Positions 11,549 to 23,345 of a stretch of 64,000 nt of DNA are shown piece after piece; position 1 is the first letter of the stretch, and every line of letters begins with the position of its first letter. The notes beneath the pieces are model-generated. The model made no database searches and was not told the origin of the DNA. It worked only from the letters and a program-made list of their open reading frames with translations. Position numbers and translations under genes: made by a program. This DNA comes from Dipteronia dyeriana (lineage: Eukaryota; Streptophyta; Magnoliopsida; Sapindales; Sapindaceae): positions 44,681,860-44,745,859 of the forward strand of contig CM065295.1 in NCBI GenBank assembly GCA_032871835.1, given 5' to 3'.

Positions 11549-11900
11549 AAAAGTATGCAAATCAATAAAATTATAATCTAATGTTAAAGGATAAAGTACA
11601 TAAGCGTCAATGTAAAATGGGTGGGAAACTGTTACCAGTTGTGAACAAAGTAGAGATTGAAAAATGTTGAAGAGCATCTCCCACCTACCGAACCAAACAA
11701 CTCCGACAACAATCTTCTGTGGAGATTTAAAACTACAAGAGAGACAATTGTGGAAGGAGATCGATGACTTGTCGGAGGAGTTCGGCACGTCAACGACCAG
11801 AAGCTCTGACGCCTCATCGATCTCCTCCCACAGTGGATGATCTCCTCTACCTGAGTCTTTATTTTTCAACTACATTATTTTTATTATAATTTATTTTAGG
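11549..11900. other. Unassigned sequence between family A copy 1 and the MITE
   Basis: A 107-codon ORF on the minus strand (11546-11869) covers it and contains WEEIDEASELLVVDV. I recognise no domain, start context or flanking gene signal. The sequence is less AT-rich than its surroundings (about 11690-11840), so it could be an old gene fragment, but nothing supports a function. Confidence 0.3.
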
Positions 11901-12112
11901 TAAATTGGCACCGATACCTCATAAACTCTTCCAAAATATGCATTATATGCCTTTTTTTTCCCACCACTAGACCCCCAAAAATCTAGTTTTTTTGGTAAAC
12001 ACTTAGGTTTATAGCCCTCTGTGAGAGGACATCTATAGTTGACTTTTGCCAATTTGTGAGTGTCCATGGAGTTTTGTGGCAAAAAAAAAAGTATAGGGGG
12101 CATAGTGCATAT
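11901..12112. mobile_element. MITE-like inverted repeat, left part
   Basis: TAAATTGGCACCGATACCTC and, further in, TTCCAAAATATGCATTATA form a left arm. Its imperfect inverted copy lies at 12099-12112 joined to 36093-36131 once the intervening Sirevirus and one copy of its CATAT duplication are removed. The rejoined element is about 250 bp with arms of about 50 bp and no coding capacity. The superfamily is undetermined because no clear target duplication is seen. Confidence 0.55.
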
Positions 12113-13064
12113 TGAAAATACAACTAAGTGCGTCTAAACTAACCTAGATGGGGTGAATATGTTTTAATCTAATTAATTACCATTTTTTTAGATTAATCAA
12201 TGTTATCAAATTTACCCCATATTAGCAAGCATTCAATTAACACTAAGAATGCGAAAAAAATAAAATAACACACGGATTGATTTAAGTGAGAAACCCTCCA
12301 ACTGGGGAAACTCACGGGCTATCCTTCTAGCCACACATGGTCCTTAAATCCACTATTTGAATGAAAGTTTACAACCTAAGTTGACCTCTTATTAAACCAT
12401 TCTTGGTCACTAACCCTTCCACTCTACCCAACGGGCCTTTTAATGGAGATTCTTGACCAAATGCTTGTGCACTAATCCACTTAGTCACAAAACTTAACAA
12501 TCCATGAAGAGATAAACAATATATGTGAATCTGTATAAATATTCTAACATGAAATTAATGCTAGGCTACACTAAATGCTTAATAGAAATTTAGGATGAAA
12601 ATAAATAACAATCATAGATATCACTATCTAAATGCAAAGCAAGAAGATTTATCTAGAGGATAAAATGGTCCTAAATGCTAGCTATCAATGAACATATATT
12701 CTCAACCAACAAACAACAACTGAAGCATGTTAGAAATATCATTAAACAAGAAGTCATGCTTTTAAATAGGAAAATAGATGCTAGTCTAGGAAAATATGGC
12801 ATAAAGAATGAACAAAGAAGTTCTAGATCATGTTATAGTTGCCTAATCAAAGAAAGCAAGAGGACCTATGATTAGATGATGCTTGGATGATGCTAGATGC
12901 ACATAGGTATAAGTTTGGTTGAGTAAAAGTTGATTCTTGGGAGTCTCTCTCAATAAAAAATTAGATATAAATTATGGACTCCTGAAAGGAATTGGGGAAG
13001 AATAAGATGTATTTATATAGGAAAACATGAGCTACTGGTGAAAAGATAAAATTGCCCTTAAATG

Positions 13065-13400
13065 GCCATTTAGCGGTTATGCAGACCTTCGTACCAACCG
13101 CCGTTTGATCATAATTCATTAGGTGTGATTCGACGGTCACAGTTAGTGGTTAGGCTAACTGCCAATTCAACCGTAGAATGAGGATAAAATCACCAGGTAT
13201 GACTCGTCGGTCAGAATGGCGGTTGGGCAGGCCACCGATTAAACCTCCGAATGAAGAACAAATCTTCTAGTTTCAAACGGTGACCAGTTCGTCAGTTATA
13301 TAGACCACCGATTTATCCGTGGAATTATGACAAAATTTATGTCTTCAAACGACGGTCTCATTCGCCTGTTAGGCATATTGTCGAATAAACCACTAATTCC
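13065..13400. repeat. GC-rich imperfect tandem/dyad block in LTR
   Basis: Diverged units of roughly 75 bp are built from CGACGGT/CGGCGGTT and its complement AACCGCCG, repeated four to five times. The block lies just upstream of the TATA box when read in the element's direction. The partner LTR has the same block at 25143-25490. Palindrome-rich cis regions upstream of TATA are a described feature of Sireviruses. Confidence 0.7.
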
Positions 13401-13619
13401 CAATAGGAGGGAATCCTCACCAGTTGATCAAAGCGCTGAAACAAAGCACACCAACGTGTGAGCGCATACAATTCTGATCAATAAATGGAAAAACAAAACA
13501 CATAGGGCACAACCACACTTAGAGCTAATCATCAAGTTGCACGTGTGAGAAGTGTAAGGAGAGTACACAAATAAAAGATTGAAACATAAATGCACGATAT
13601 GTAAGGCATGCATGAGAGA

Positions 13620-13620
<1 letters not shown>

Positions 13621-13662
<42 letters not shown>
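13621..13662. repeat. (TG)21 microsatellite
   Basis: A perfect dinucleotide run inside the 3' LTR. The partner LTR has a shorter one at about 35889-35913. Confidence 0.98.
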
Positions 13663-13663
<1 letters not shown>

Positions 13664-13838
13664 AACTTATTCTCTTCAATGAGAGTTAAGCACAAGTGAT
13701 ATACCTTTGAAGTTCTATTGAGCTTGAGGATGTCATCGAAGCTTAATCACTAACAATGATGCCTAATCTACCCTTACAAGCAAATCCACAAAGTGGTTTG
13801 TCAACAAATTGAGCCAATCAAAATATGAGGAACTTATA

Positions 13839-15107
13839 ATCTTCTCCTTTGGATATTTCGTGACAAAACAACCACTCATAAATCATCCTCACAAATAAAA
13901 AAACAAGAGGACAACAAAAATGTATTCAACATTACAAAGAGATACCTAGATACTAGATCTTCAATTCTTCAAACTCTTTTAGATTAACCATCCCTACAAA
14001 CAATGAAACCACACTTTCCAAGACAAGTGTAAGTGAGGTGATCAAGAGAGATAAAAAAAAAGAACATGTATAAAAGAAAGAAAAACAAGCAACATGCAAC
14101 AAGCAATGCAAATGCTCCCCCTATATGGGTTACTCCCCCTCAGCAAGTCAATCTCCCCTAATATGCAACTTACATAATATGCACTTCCCATAAACTTCGC
14201 ACACTACTCCCCCGTTTTGTTATGAGATAGGAAAATGAGTATTCACTAATCGGATCACTTCAGCAAAGAGGCCTATTAACAAGATAATTGTAAAATCATA
14301 TACAACAACTTTATGTAACTTGAGTAATTGAGAAAGAATAAAGGAGGTTTAATCTAAAGAGAAATGTGTGAGTTTGTTGCTTTAGATGCAAGACAAGGAA
14401 CTTCAAATTCCAAGCAATGGTATATGACAAAGCAAACATCAAAAGATTTTCCAAATGAATTCAAACGAATTTGTACCTTTTGTCATAAGTAAACAAGATA
14501 TAGTTTTTTTCTTCCTTTTTTTTTTTAAAAAAAAATGTAACACACAAGCAACTATATCAATTCTTAATAACCAAACAAGATATGGATGAATCATCCTTAT
14601 TAATTGAATGGATATGAAATCCTTCTTGGATTTTGGAAGAGAGAGAAGACTAATTTTGGATATAAAATCCTTATTGATTGAATGGAAACAAGATCCTTAT
14701 TGAGATTAGCATTCTCATTTGCTTTCACACATTTGCATTCAAGTTAGTGCAATCTAGAGCATTTCATGCATATCATTTTAAACATGTCATGAAGATAAAT
14801 TAAAGGTCATTCAAGAGTACTTCCCAATCAATCATTATTGAATGTTAAAGTGACATGGATTACAAACAAAGCAAGGTTACACACTAATTGAATAGAAAAA
14901 CCATATAAGAATATATGTGCAACCAAGGTTCTTAAGCAATTAATGAAGAAGCATAAAGTTGATCAAACTTTTACATGTGACAAGAATGCAAAGTCACTCT
15001 CTTTGCTTGAGATCCCAATATAGGGTTGACCACCAAAACATATCAAGGCATGTGACAAATCCCAATAGACCTACTAAGTGACTTGAACCTAGTTGAGTCT
15101 AAGGGCT
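13839..15107 (-). other. 3' non-coding region and polypurine tracts, family B copy 1
   Basis: The main polypurine tract is the complement of ATCTTCTCCTTTGG directly next to the LTR. Further GGGGGAG-type tracts occur on the minus strand near 14115, 14130 and 14150. Between 14580 and 14700 a unit like ATGGATATGAAATCCTT is repeated with variation; family B copy 2 has the same repeats at 41240-41370. No coding region is supported. Confidence 0.65.
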
Positions 15108-15671
15108 TTATGAATATTCCGCTAGTTGATCATTTGTGCCAACATGTTCAAGCGCGATGTATTTGTTCTCAACTAGCTCCCTAATAAAGTGATGCCTAAT
15201 GTCTATATGCTTAATCCTAGAGTGCTGAACCGGATTCATAGAAATGTTAATGGCACTCAAATTATCACAATAAAATGTTAGAGTACCTTGATCAAAGCCG
15301 TAATCCGCAAGCATTTGATTCATCTAAAGGAGTTGTGTGCAAGCACTCCCAAAGATTATGTATCTGGCCTTGGTCATGGATAAGGAAATAGAGTTTTTCT
15401 TCTTGCAAAACTATGACACCAAGTTGTTTCCTATGAAGAAGCAACAGTCCATTGTACTCTTTCTATGATCACAATTTCCTACCCATACTGCATCACTAAA
15501 GCCAACTAAACTAGCTTTAGTGTCAAAAAAGTACCATATCCCATAGTTGGATATCCTATTCACATATCGAGTGATTATCTTCTCAAAGGAGGGATGAGAC
15601 TCCTTGGGATCGGCTTGGTACCTAGCACACACACTCACACTAAAGGTTATATCGGGCCTACTTACGGTCAA
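15108..15671 (-). pseudogene. RNase H domain, family B copy 1 (broken)
   Basis: 15411-15671 has SRPDITFSVSVCARYQADPK and VGFSDAVWVGNCDHRKST, the start of the copia RNase H region with the first catalytic Asp in GFSDA. 15108-15323 has LTFYCDNLSAINISMNPV and HIDIRHHFIRELVENK. The enzyme removes RNA from RNA-DNA hybrids during reverse transcription. A frameshift or stop separates the two parts, and the usual AEYIA segment is degraded around 15330-15400. Confidence 0.8.
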
Positions 15672-16640
15672 CTAAAGCAGGCTACTTATTATGCCACGAT
15701 AAAGACTTTGGTGCACACTCTTGCCACTAGCATCTTTTCTTAGTTTCAATATGGTACATATGGTGTGTCAAAATGTTTGGCATTCTCAAGGTAAACTTCT
15801 TCATTAGGTTCTTTGCATATGTATCTTGGGATATGAAAATCTTATCATTCAATTGCTTGATTTGCAAACCTATAAAGTAATTGAGCTCCTTAAATAAATT
15901 CATCTCAAATTCATGAGACATAACAACAACAAATTATTGGACTTTAGATTTGTTAGTGAAGCCAAACATAATATCATCAATATAGATTTGAGTTATAAAT
16001 AACTTATCTTTGTTTCTCTTGATGAATAAAGTCTTGTCAACACTATCTCTAGAGTATTCATTGTTAACAATAAATTGAGTGAGGCACTCATACCAAGCTC
16101 TCGATGCTTGTTTCAACCCATATAGAGCCTTCTTGAGGAGATATATATGATTGGGGTGGTGTGGATCCATGAACCCCTTGAGTTTCTCAATAAACACTTC
16201 CTCGTGTAAGAAGCCATTGAGGAAGACACTCATAACATCTATTTGGTGCAATTTGAACTTGTGCACTTAATATATGGACAAAAGAAGCCTTATGGACTCA
16301 AGGTGGGCAATCGGAGCAAAAGTCTCCTTAAAATTAATACCCTCAATTTGAGAGTATCCTTGTGCTACAAGTCTAGCCTTGTTGCGCACTATATTGCCAT
16401 CCTCATTCGACTTGTTCCTATACACCCATTTGGTGCCTATGACATTAATGTTCTTAGGTCTAGAAACTAGGGTCCAAACCTTATTTCTTTCAAATTGGTT
16501 TAGCTCTTCTTGCATGGCAAGAACCGAAAACTCATCATTCAAGGCTTCATCAACCGTTTTGGGCTCAAATTGAGAGGTGTAATAAGTATAGCTAATTTGA
16601 TTAGCTATTTGTAGCCTATTCCTAACACTCTTATTCATAT
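15672..16640 (-). pseudogene. Reverse transcriptase domain, family B copy 1 (broken)
   Basis: 16267-16638 gives the N-terminal part ([48 protein letters not shown]). 15934-16266 gives LKKALYGLKQASRAWYECL and the catalytic motif YIDDIMFG. 15727-15921 gives ELNYFIGLQIKQLNDKIFIS. These are diagnostic of copia RVT_2 and closest in style to Sireviruses. Stops between the pieces inactivate it, although the catalytic YIDD residues survive. Confidence 0.85.
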
Positions 16641-16904
16641 ATCCAAGAATATCATCCTTGTTGTGGAGATGTCTAACCCATGGAGCGAGTTCTTTAGTTC
16701 AAAGATGAATCTCTATCAAGAGATCGAATGACCTGTTCATCACTGTTTGACTTCACATCAATAGAAGTCTCAACATTTTTCTCTAAAGGAGAATCATGAA
16801 CCACATCAATCTCCTCATCATGATCTCTAGTTTTAGGCCTAAAATCATCTATGACAACATTAGATGATTTCATAACACTATGTGTTTTCAATTTAAACAC
16901 TATA

Positions 16905-17784
16905 TAGGCGTTACTATTAAGGACATGGCCAATGAAAATTCCTTCATCACTCTTGCTATCAAACTTGCCAAGTTGATCTCGATCATTAAGAACGTATCAT
17001 TAGCTTCCAAATGAGTGGAAGTAGCTAACATTTGGCCTTTTACCTTTCCATAACTCATAGGAGGTTTGCCTAGTACTGGGCGTTAGAAAGATTCTATTTC
17101 ATATGTAGCAAGTCGTATTAACAACCTCGACCCAGAGGTTCCTAGGGATATTATTGCTAAGTAACATCACACGGGCCATCTCTTGGAGGACCCTATTCTT
17201 CCTCTTAACAACCCCATTTCGTTAAGGTGTTCAAGGTGCCGAAAACTCATGGAAAATGCCTAAGCTATTATAATAGCTTTCAGAACAAGCATTTTCAAAT
17301 TCCTTCGCATGGTCACTTCTAATTCTTTTTATGCTCTTAATGTGTGAGTTCTTTACATTTTGAATTCTAGTGCATAGCATTATTTCAGATTTTTCTTTAA
17401 GAAAATATGTCCATGTGAATCTAGATAATTCATCTACATAAACAAAAATGTATCTCTTACCACATAGACTCTTTATTTTCATGGGACCCATGAGGTCCAT
17501 ATGTAGAAGCTCTAATGGCTCCTTAATTGTGAGATACTTGCCCTTTTGTGCATGCTTTTGGTTTGTTTCACTAGTTGATAAGGTCAACAAACACCATCAA
17601 CTTTTTTCCTAAGCTTGGAAAGACCATACATAACTTTAAACTTATCCAAGATTCTAAAAACTTGATAGTTCATGTGGTTAACCCATTGGTGCCACAACTC
17701 AACTTACTCACACTTGAACATATTGCAAGAGATGATACTAGCTTCAAGACAATAAAAATTGTCACTAGATCTCTTTCTTTTTAA
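16905..17784 (-). pseudogene. Integrase region, family B copy 1 (broken)
   Basis: 17231-17590 has PLELLHMDLMGPM (first catalytic Asp) and RIRSDHAKEFEN (second Asp). Past two stops, the segment normally carrying the catalytic Glu reads VVKRKNRV where VVERKNR is expected, so the DDE triad is lost. The N-terminal zinc-binding part (around 17575-17710) retains LWHQWVNHMN, but one later cysteine position reads Tyr after a stop. The enzyme would insert element DNA into the genome. The linker to reverse transcriptase (16694-16900) is present. Confidence 0.8.
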
Positions 17785-17870
17785 CAAGGTTTGTCCATTT
17801 GACTTCAAAATAGAGCAATCATTTTTAATAAAATAAATGGATAGACCATCATCATTAAGATGAGAAATAC

Positions 17871-18107
17871 TTATAAAATTGGCTTGCAAGCCATCAACAA
17901 ACAAAACATTTGACGAGGATAAATCAGGAATGAAAATGATTCCTTCCCAATGACTTTCTTTTTAGACCCATCACAAAAGGTGACAAATCCATCATCCTCT
18001 ATCACAAGTGATTCAAATAAACTCTTCTTTCCCGACATGTGCTTAGAGCACCCACTATCTAAATACCAAGTGTTATAAGCATTTTCCTTCAAGGCAATTT
18101 GAGCCAC
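17871..18107 (-). pseudogene. Copia aspartic protease, family B copy 1
   Basis: YLDSGCSKHMSGKKSLFESL followed by FVTFCDGSKKKV is the copia retropepsin signature, with catalytic Asp in DSGC. It lies between the CCHC module and integrase as expected for Pseudoviridae. The frame is cut at both ends by stops. Confidence 0.8.
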
Positions 18108-18116
18108 ATAGCAAAA

Positions 18117-18860
18117 TTATTCATCTCTTCTAATCCACCTAGGTGATATATTCTCTTTCCTAACGGTCTTAGGTTCATTCGCTCTAAGTTTCCTAGGAGC
18201 ATACTTATTAGCTCTAGGCCTATTTATTTCAATCATGCTTTCAATTTTACACATTTTAATATACTTTAAGCAATTCGGCCTAATGTGACCATCAACACCA
18301 TAAAAATGACAAGTGAGAGTAAAGTAAGAAGTCATACATTTCCCCTGTGAGTACAAATGGACGTTCCCATGTTTTTGAGCTTGTCTTTAGTGTTGGATTG
18401 GTTCTTTTCTTTGTTGTTGTGTTAGAGTAGATTTCCTTCTTGGTTAAGCTTGCATGAATTACTTCTTGGCTTGATGGTATTTGGGTTGAAGAAAGCTTGC
18501 CTATGAGGCTCTCGTAGGTTGAGCTAGAGTTTGAGCTTGTATCCTTGATGTTGTCTTCACTTGAACACTTTTTGAGCACTCTCTTAGTTCAATCTTCTTC
18601 TCGGGATGTTGTGGAGGTAGATGCTCTTTGATATCCATACTCTTGACAAACACCGTCTTGCTTGAGGATGAGGTCTCCTTGTTATCTTCAAATTCAAGAC
18701 CTTTCTTGTCACATGGCCTATTGCCAACACCTAGTATGTGGTCAAGTTTCTTTGAGCTTAAAGTCATCTTATCTATTACTACTCTAGCTTCTTCAAGTTC
18801 CTTTTTCATCATGTTCTCATTCCTTTTAGCTATCTTCACTTCTCCACGCAAGTGAATCAC
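18117..18860 (-). pseudogene. Gag C-terminal part with CCHC knuckle and coiled coil, family B copy 1
   Basis: 18117-18356 has LTCHFYGVDGHIRPNCLKYI: a CCHC zinc knuckle whose second Cys is Tyr, so metal binding is probably lost. 18501-18860 has EVKIAKRNENMMKKELEEAR, a coiled coil, then LDHILGVGNRPCDKKGL. Sirevirus Gag proteins typically carry such coils. Frameshifts join the pieces poorly. Confidence 0.75.
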
Positions 18861-19984
18861 CTCAATTTATAGATTGAGATTCTCTTCTTTTAGTCTTCGA
18901 ATCTCTTTCTTCATCTTCAACCTTGAACTTTGAAAGTGCTCAATGAACCCTTTAAGGTCTATGCTTTCCACATTTCCATTTGTGGAATGAGATAAAGAGC
19001 TCTCATCACTTGAGAGTCATTTTTAACTTGTTTATCCTCCTCTTCATCATGATTTGCTTATTTACTCTTGAGTGAGGATATGAAGGAAATGAAGTTTACC
19101 ACGTGGTCTTCATTATCTAAGTATCCTCTTTCCTCTTTCCTCTTCCAAGTCATCACTATCGCTCTAAGTGATAGCCATCGCCTTTCCTTTCTTCTTGTTC
19201 TTAAAGTTGCCACAGTTTTTGTAGATGTCCAAAACCTCCACATTATAAACATTGGATCCATTTTCTTGTGGGCTTGTCTTGACTTGGCTCAATTTTCTTG
19301 AAATGAGTCTTCTTCACTTATTTTCCTTTAAATCCAAAACTGTTCTTTTCAAACTTGATGAACTTCTTAAATCTCTTCACCATTAGGGTCATCTCCTTAT
19401 CCGAGTTATCCTCCACTTTCTCTACTTTGGAGGTCTTCAAGGCTATGATCTTTTGTTTCTTATGAGGTGTAGGTGTAGGAGCCTATCTAGACTCATAGGC
19501 TAGAAGTCTTCCAATAAATTCTTTTGGCTTCATGTTTTTGTACTTACTCTTCTTCTTAAGTACCGTCACCTACGATTCAACCTTGCCAAAAGTGACCACA
19601 TAATCTTCTGCTTGATCCTTCTATCCGAATACGGGTTACCTAGTTAATGGCTTTGATTGACGATGTCCATCAACTTCACTTGAAAGTCATTGAAGCAATA
19701 TGCTCCTCCATCCTAATTGTCTCGAAGTTTGTTTAGAGGATTTGGAGCTTGGAATCCTTGACCGTCTCAGTTCCTTCATGAGCCGTCTCTAGATTCTCTC
19801 ATGCCTCTTTTGAATTTCTAGTTGTTTGGATCAACTTGTATTGTTTGTCATCCATTACGTAAAGGATGGCATGCATCGCCTTGTTATTCAACTTAGAAGC
19901 TTCAAATTCTTTTGTGCTCAATTGTGACTTAGGCTTGGCACCTTCACTTATATATTTGGCAGTCATGGTAGGAGGAGTGTAGCC
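18861..19984 (-). pseudogene. Gag core (UBN2-like), family B copy 1, 3' part
   Basis: The stretch is collinear with 45720-46640 of family B copy 2, where the UBN2-type Gag core is readable. Here only short open pieces remain, such as DNEDHVVNFISFISSL in 19058-19261. The gene is interrupted at 19985-19989 by the solo LTR and resumes at 24183. Confidence 0.65.
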
Positions 19985-21283
19985 ATCTCTGTAAGAACCA
20001 CTGTTTTTGTGATTAGATTATTTCATGACATACCATATTGGGGATGATTTTGTAATGGGTAGTTTAGGTTTCGTCTATAAGCTTCCAAGCATCTCTGTGA
20101 CTTCAAGAGTAAGTGTAAGAGCAAAAGGTAATTCACCTAACTTGATTCTTAAAGAGATTAGGTGCACATACTACACATTTGCATGCATTCTCATATTACT
20201 TTACATTTGTGTTTCCATGCTTGTGTGCATTTAAGTCTTAACTCACACGAGCACCTCTTTGGATGTTTTACGTGTGGTTTTTGTTTATTTCGTTTCCATT
20301 AGTTGTTCGAAAACGTCTGCTCTTGCACGATGGTGTGCTTGAGTCTTTAGCGTGAAGTATTTTATTTCCCGATGGTTGTTTAGAAACGTTCATGCATGCA
20401 CAATGGTATGCTTGTCTTAGCACGTTGAGTGACCATTTGAGAATATCACATTCTTCTCTAGGTTTGGTTATTTGGAGTAATGTGTTTAGTTTCAAAAGTT
20501 TGGTTTTCAATGATTTAGATGTTTTTCAAAACTGACATTTGTATGGTCTTGTGACCATAACATTTTATACAAAGATCCAATTTGTGTTTTGAAAATTTCT
20601 GGACTACTATGGTATATTATTCGTAATATTTTTTGACCGTTTGGATTGGTTTTGATTCTCCAAAGCAACCACTAAAATAGGACAACTCTGTTGCTGTTCT
20701 TTTTTTACCATTGGTCACTCAAATGACCATAATTCTTTCTAAAAAACACAAAACCTTGTTTGTAAATTAGGGTAGAAAGTAGACTTACATGCCTTTCCAA
20801 CTATATATTATTTGATAATTCGATATCGTTTGCTCATGTATTGAGCCGTTTGAAAATTAGGTTGTTGGTTGATTTGCTAGGGCGTAGGTACGGCGCGGGT
20901 ACCACCTATCAGCATAGTAGACTCGTGCACTGTATCATTTTTTGCCTAGAGCTCAAAAATTCAAATCCTAGTGAGAGAAAGGGTTCCCCTAATGAGAGAA
21001 AGCACAAGAACTACTTCTTTAACTCTCCAAGCCCAAAACATGCATCCATTGCATCAATCATTCATGGGTCTTCATCATTCTTGACTTGGTAAGTAAGAAC
21101 AAACATCTCATCTTCATTTATTGTTCTTTAAGTCCAAGATTTCGTTTTTAAAGTATAGGATTTTTAGAAATCATTTTGAATGCATTATTGTATTGATTGA
21201 TAACATGATTGGGTTTGTATATTTGATAGCTTAATTGATTAGCTCATTTTTTAAAAATTCATGTGTGATTTATTGATGACTAG

Positions 21284-22560
21284 CACTACAAGAAAGCTGG
21301 GCTATAAAAACGAAATTTATTGGGACGAATTTTATTTGTCCCATTAGAACGTTTATTGGGGTGCAATAACATATTTGTCTCCAAAAATTTCAAACCTAAA
21401 AAAACCTTTAGGGACGAAAAAAATCATCCCAATAGATCATCTATTAGGACAAAACAAATTATCCATCCCTAAAGAGGACAAACCTGATGAGACTTTTAGG
21501 GACGAAAAATATTTGTCCCAATAGAATATCTATTGGATTGAAAAAAAAAAAATCGCCCCTAAAAAGTGTAAAATTAACGAGACTTTTAGTAACGAAAATA
21601 GTTTGTCCCAATAAGGTGTGTATTGTGACGAAATAAATCATTCGTCCCAATAAGATGTTTATTGGGATGAAAATTATTCTTCCCTAAAAAGTTTGACATT
21701 TTTTTTTGGAAAGAAAATTAAAAAAAGAAAAAGAAATTATAGAGGTCATTTCATTATGACAAAAATAATATTTATTGGTGATAATGATTTATCGGGATTA
21801 TATTTTTCATTTTTTTTGGAGATTTTCTAAGAGACAGATCAAAATTAAATTTGCTTCACTGTTTTATATTAGTTACTATAGATTAATTCAAAAAATTACA
21901 AAAAGTTATTTATATATATATAATAAGAATCTAAAATGCAAAACCACTTTTTAGTAAAGCTTTTGTACATTTATCCTTCCCTTTATGATAAGAATTCAAA
22001 TATTACATTTGTCTATTAAATTTAAAAATGTAAAGAAAGTTTCTCTATTATGTGGATGATTAACGATAGACCCTTTCATCTGACAATATATGATTTTAAA
22101 AAAATAGGGTTCCAAATGAACCAAGTTTTTTTTTACCAAATTTCATCCCTATAGATATTTCATAGGGACGAAAAAATTAATTAAAGGGATAAAATATTTC
22201 GTCCTTATAGTTTGTCAAAGGAGACGGAAAAAATATTTAAAGGGACGAAATATTTCGTCCCTACAGGCTGTCAAAGGAGACAAAAATGCAAATTCTGTCC
22301 CTATAAGTTGTCAAAAGGGATGAACAATTTCGTCCCAATATATTATCAATAGAGACAAAAAAAAATCGTCCCTATATTATTTCGTCCATATAGGTAGTCT
22401 TTATGGACGAACTTTAACTCTCGTCCCAAAAAACCTATTGCGAACCACCTAAGACGACGTAATTTTGGATCAATTTTTTTCATCCCACTAAGTCTAAAGG
22501 GACGATTATTTGGTTATTGGGATAAAAAAAAAATTCCCAATCACCTTTAGCAACGTATAT
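21284..22560. mobile_element. CACTA-like non-autonomous element (one clear terminus)
   Basis: The left end CACTACAAGAAAGC is the standard CACTA-type terminus, preceded by TAG. Subterminal repeats of GGGACGAAA and its complement TTTCGTCCC/TTTGTCCC fill the left arm (21300-21690) and the right arm (22140-22510) around an AT-rich centre. There is no transposase ORF. The expected right terminus TTCTTGTAGTG is not found; the sequence fades near 22560-22590. Confidence 0.6.
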
Positions 22561-22569
22561 GGACACTTT

Positions 22570-23345
22570 TCCTTCTCTTTTGTGATAAAGATTTGAGTCT
22601 AATTTTACACATTAAGTCACAAATGTGGGGAGATATCTCTACTTAAGTGGGAGTTGCATTTCTGATTCGTTCTTGTAACTATTTATCAAATAGTTTAATA
22701 AAATATTATTTAATAAACGTTTTTTTAATAGTCATACAAAATAATTTTAATGATTACTGGAATCAATTTAAATTATCTAGTAATAATTTTTTAAAATTTG
22801 TTCAATATAATTTGAATTTTAATAAAAAAAATTAATAACATATTTACCGTGTATATAAATAGTTTCGTATTATTTATCAAAGTCGAAGTTATATAGTGTA
22901 ATGGTTTGAGCTCTACGCCATTGAATGTAAAATGATGAAAAATAATCATCCCAATAGAGATTAAAATTTTATAATAAATATGTCTATTATTTTATGATAG
23001 GTTACATATGAACTACAACACTCACAACCGAAGAGAGGGTTGTTCCCACAAACTGAGAGAAAACTCCCCACACATGCTTGAAAATGAGCATGGTACCCTT
23101 GACTACTAGGTGTGGAAGAGAGATGCACAACCATTATTGAAATTAAAATTTTGATTAGTGGAATAAAATTAAATTTATCAAACAATTATTTTATCCAATA
23201 AGAGTTTGATTTAAATTTATCAATGAAAATTTAACAACCTATATAGGTTATATATAAAAATTTTGCAACTATTGATGAATTGAAACATGTGGTCCAGTGG
23301 TAAAGGCTGTTATTGCATGTTGGGTCATGAGTTTAACACTCAATT
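22570..23345. other. AT-rich insert with tRNA-like internal promoter boxes
   Basis: The segment is very AT-rich with no gene. Near its right edge TGGTCCAGTGG (23290-23300) resembles a tRNA A box and GTTTAACAC (23331-23339) resembles a B box at suitable spacing, as in a tRNA-derived SINE head. No matching poly(A) tail or target duplication was found. Confidence 0.3.

Larger units (their letters stand above)
12113..13838 (-). repeat. 3' LTR of family B copy 1
   Basis: The left LTR in plus coordinates, 1726 bp, paired with the split LTR at 24440. It contains a short G-run before TGAATATG, a TATA box on the minus strand (TATATAAA, 13012-13019), a GC-rich dyad block (about 13065-13400) and a TG microsatellite. 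It ends AACTTATA, followed by a polypurine tract. Confidence 0.85.

Noticed and set aside
13428..13679. ORF with a His-Thr run
   Set aside because: Produced by the TG microsatellite in an LTR.
22885..22925. Second tRNA-like segment (AGTGTAATGGTTTGAGCTC)
   Set aside because: Only a weak A-box likeness and no B box at suitable distance.
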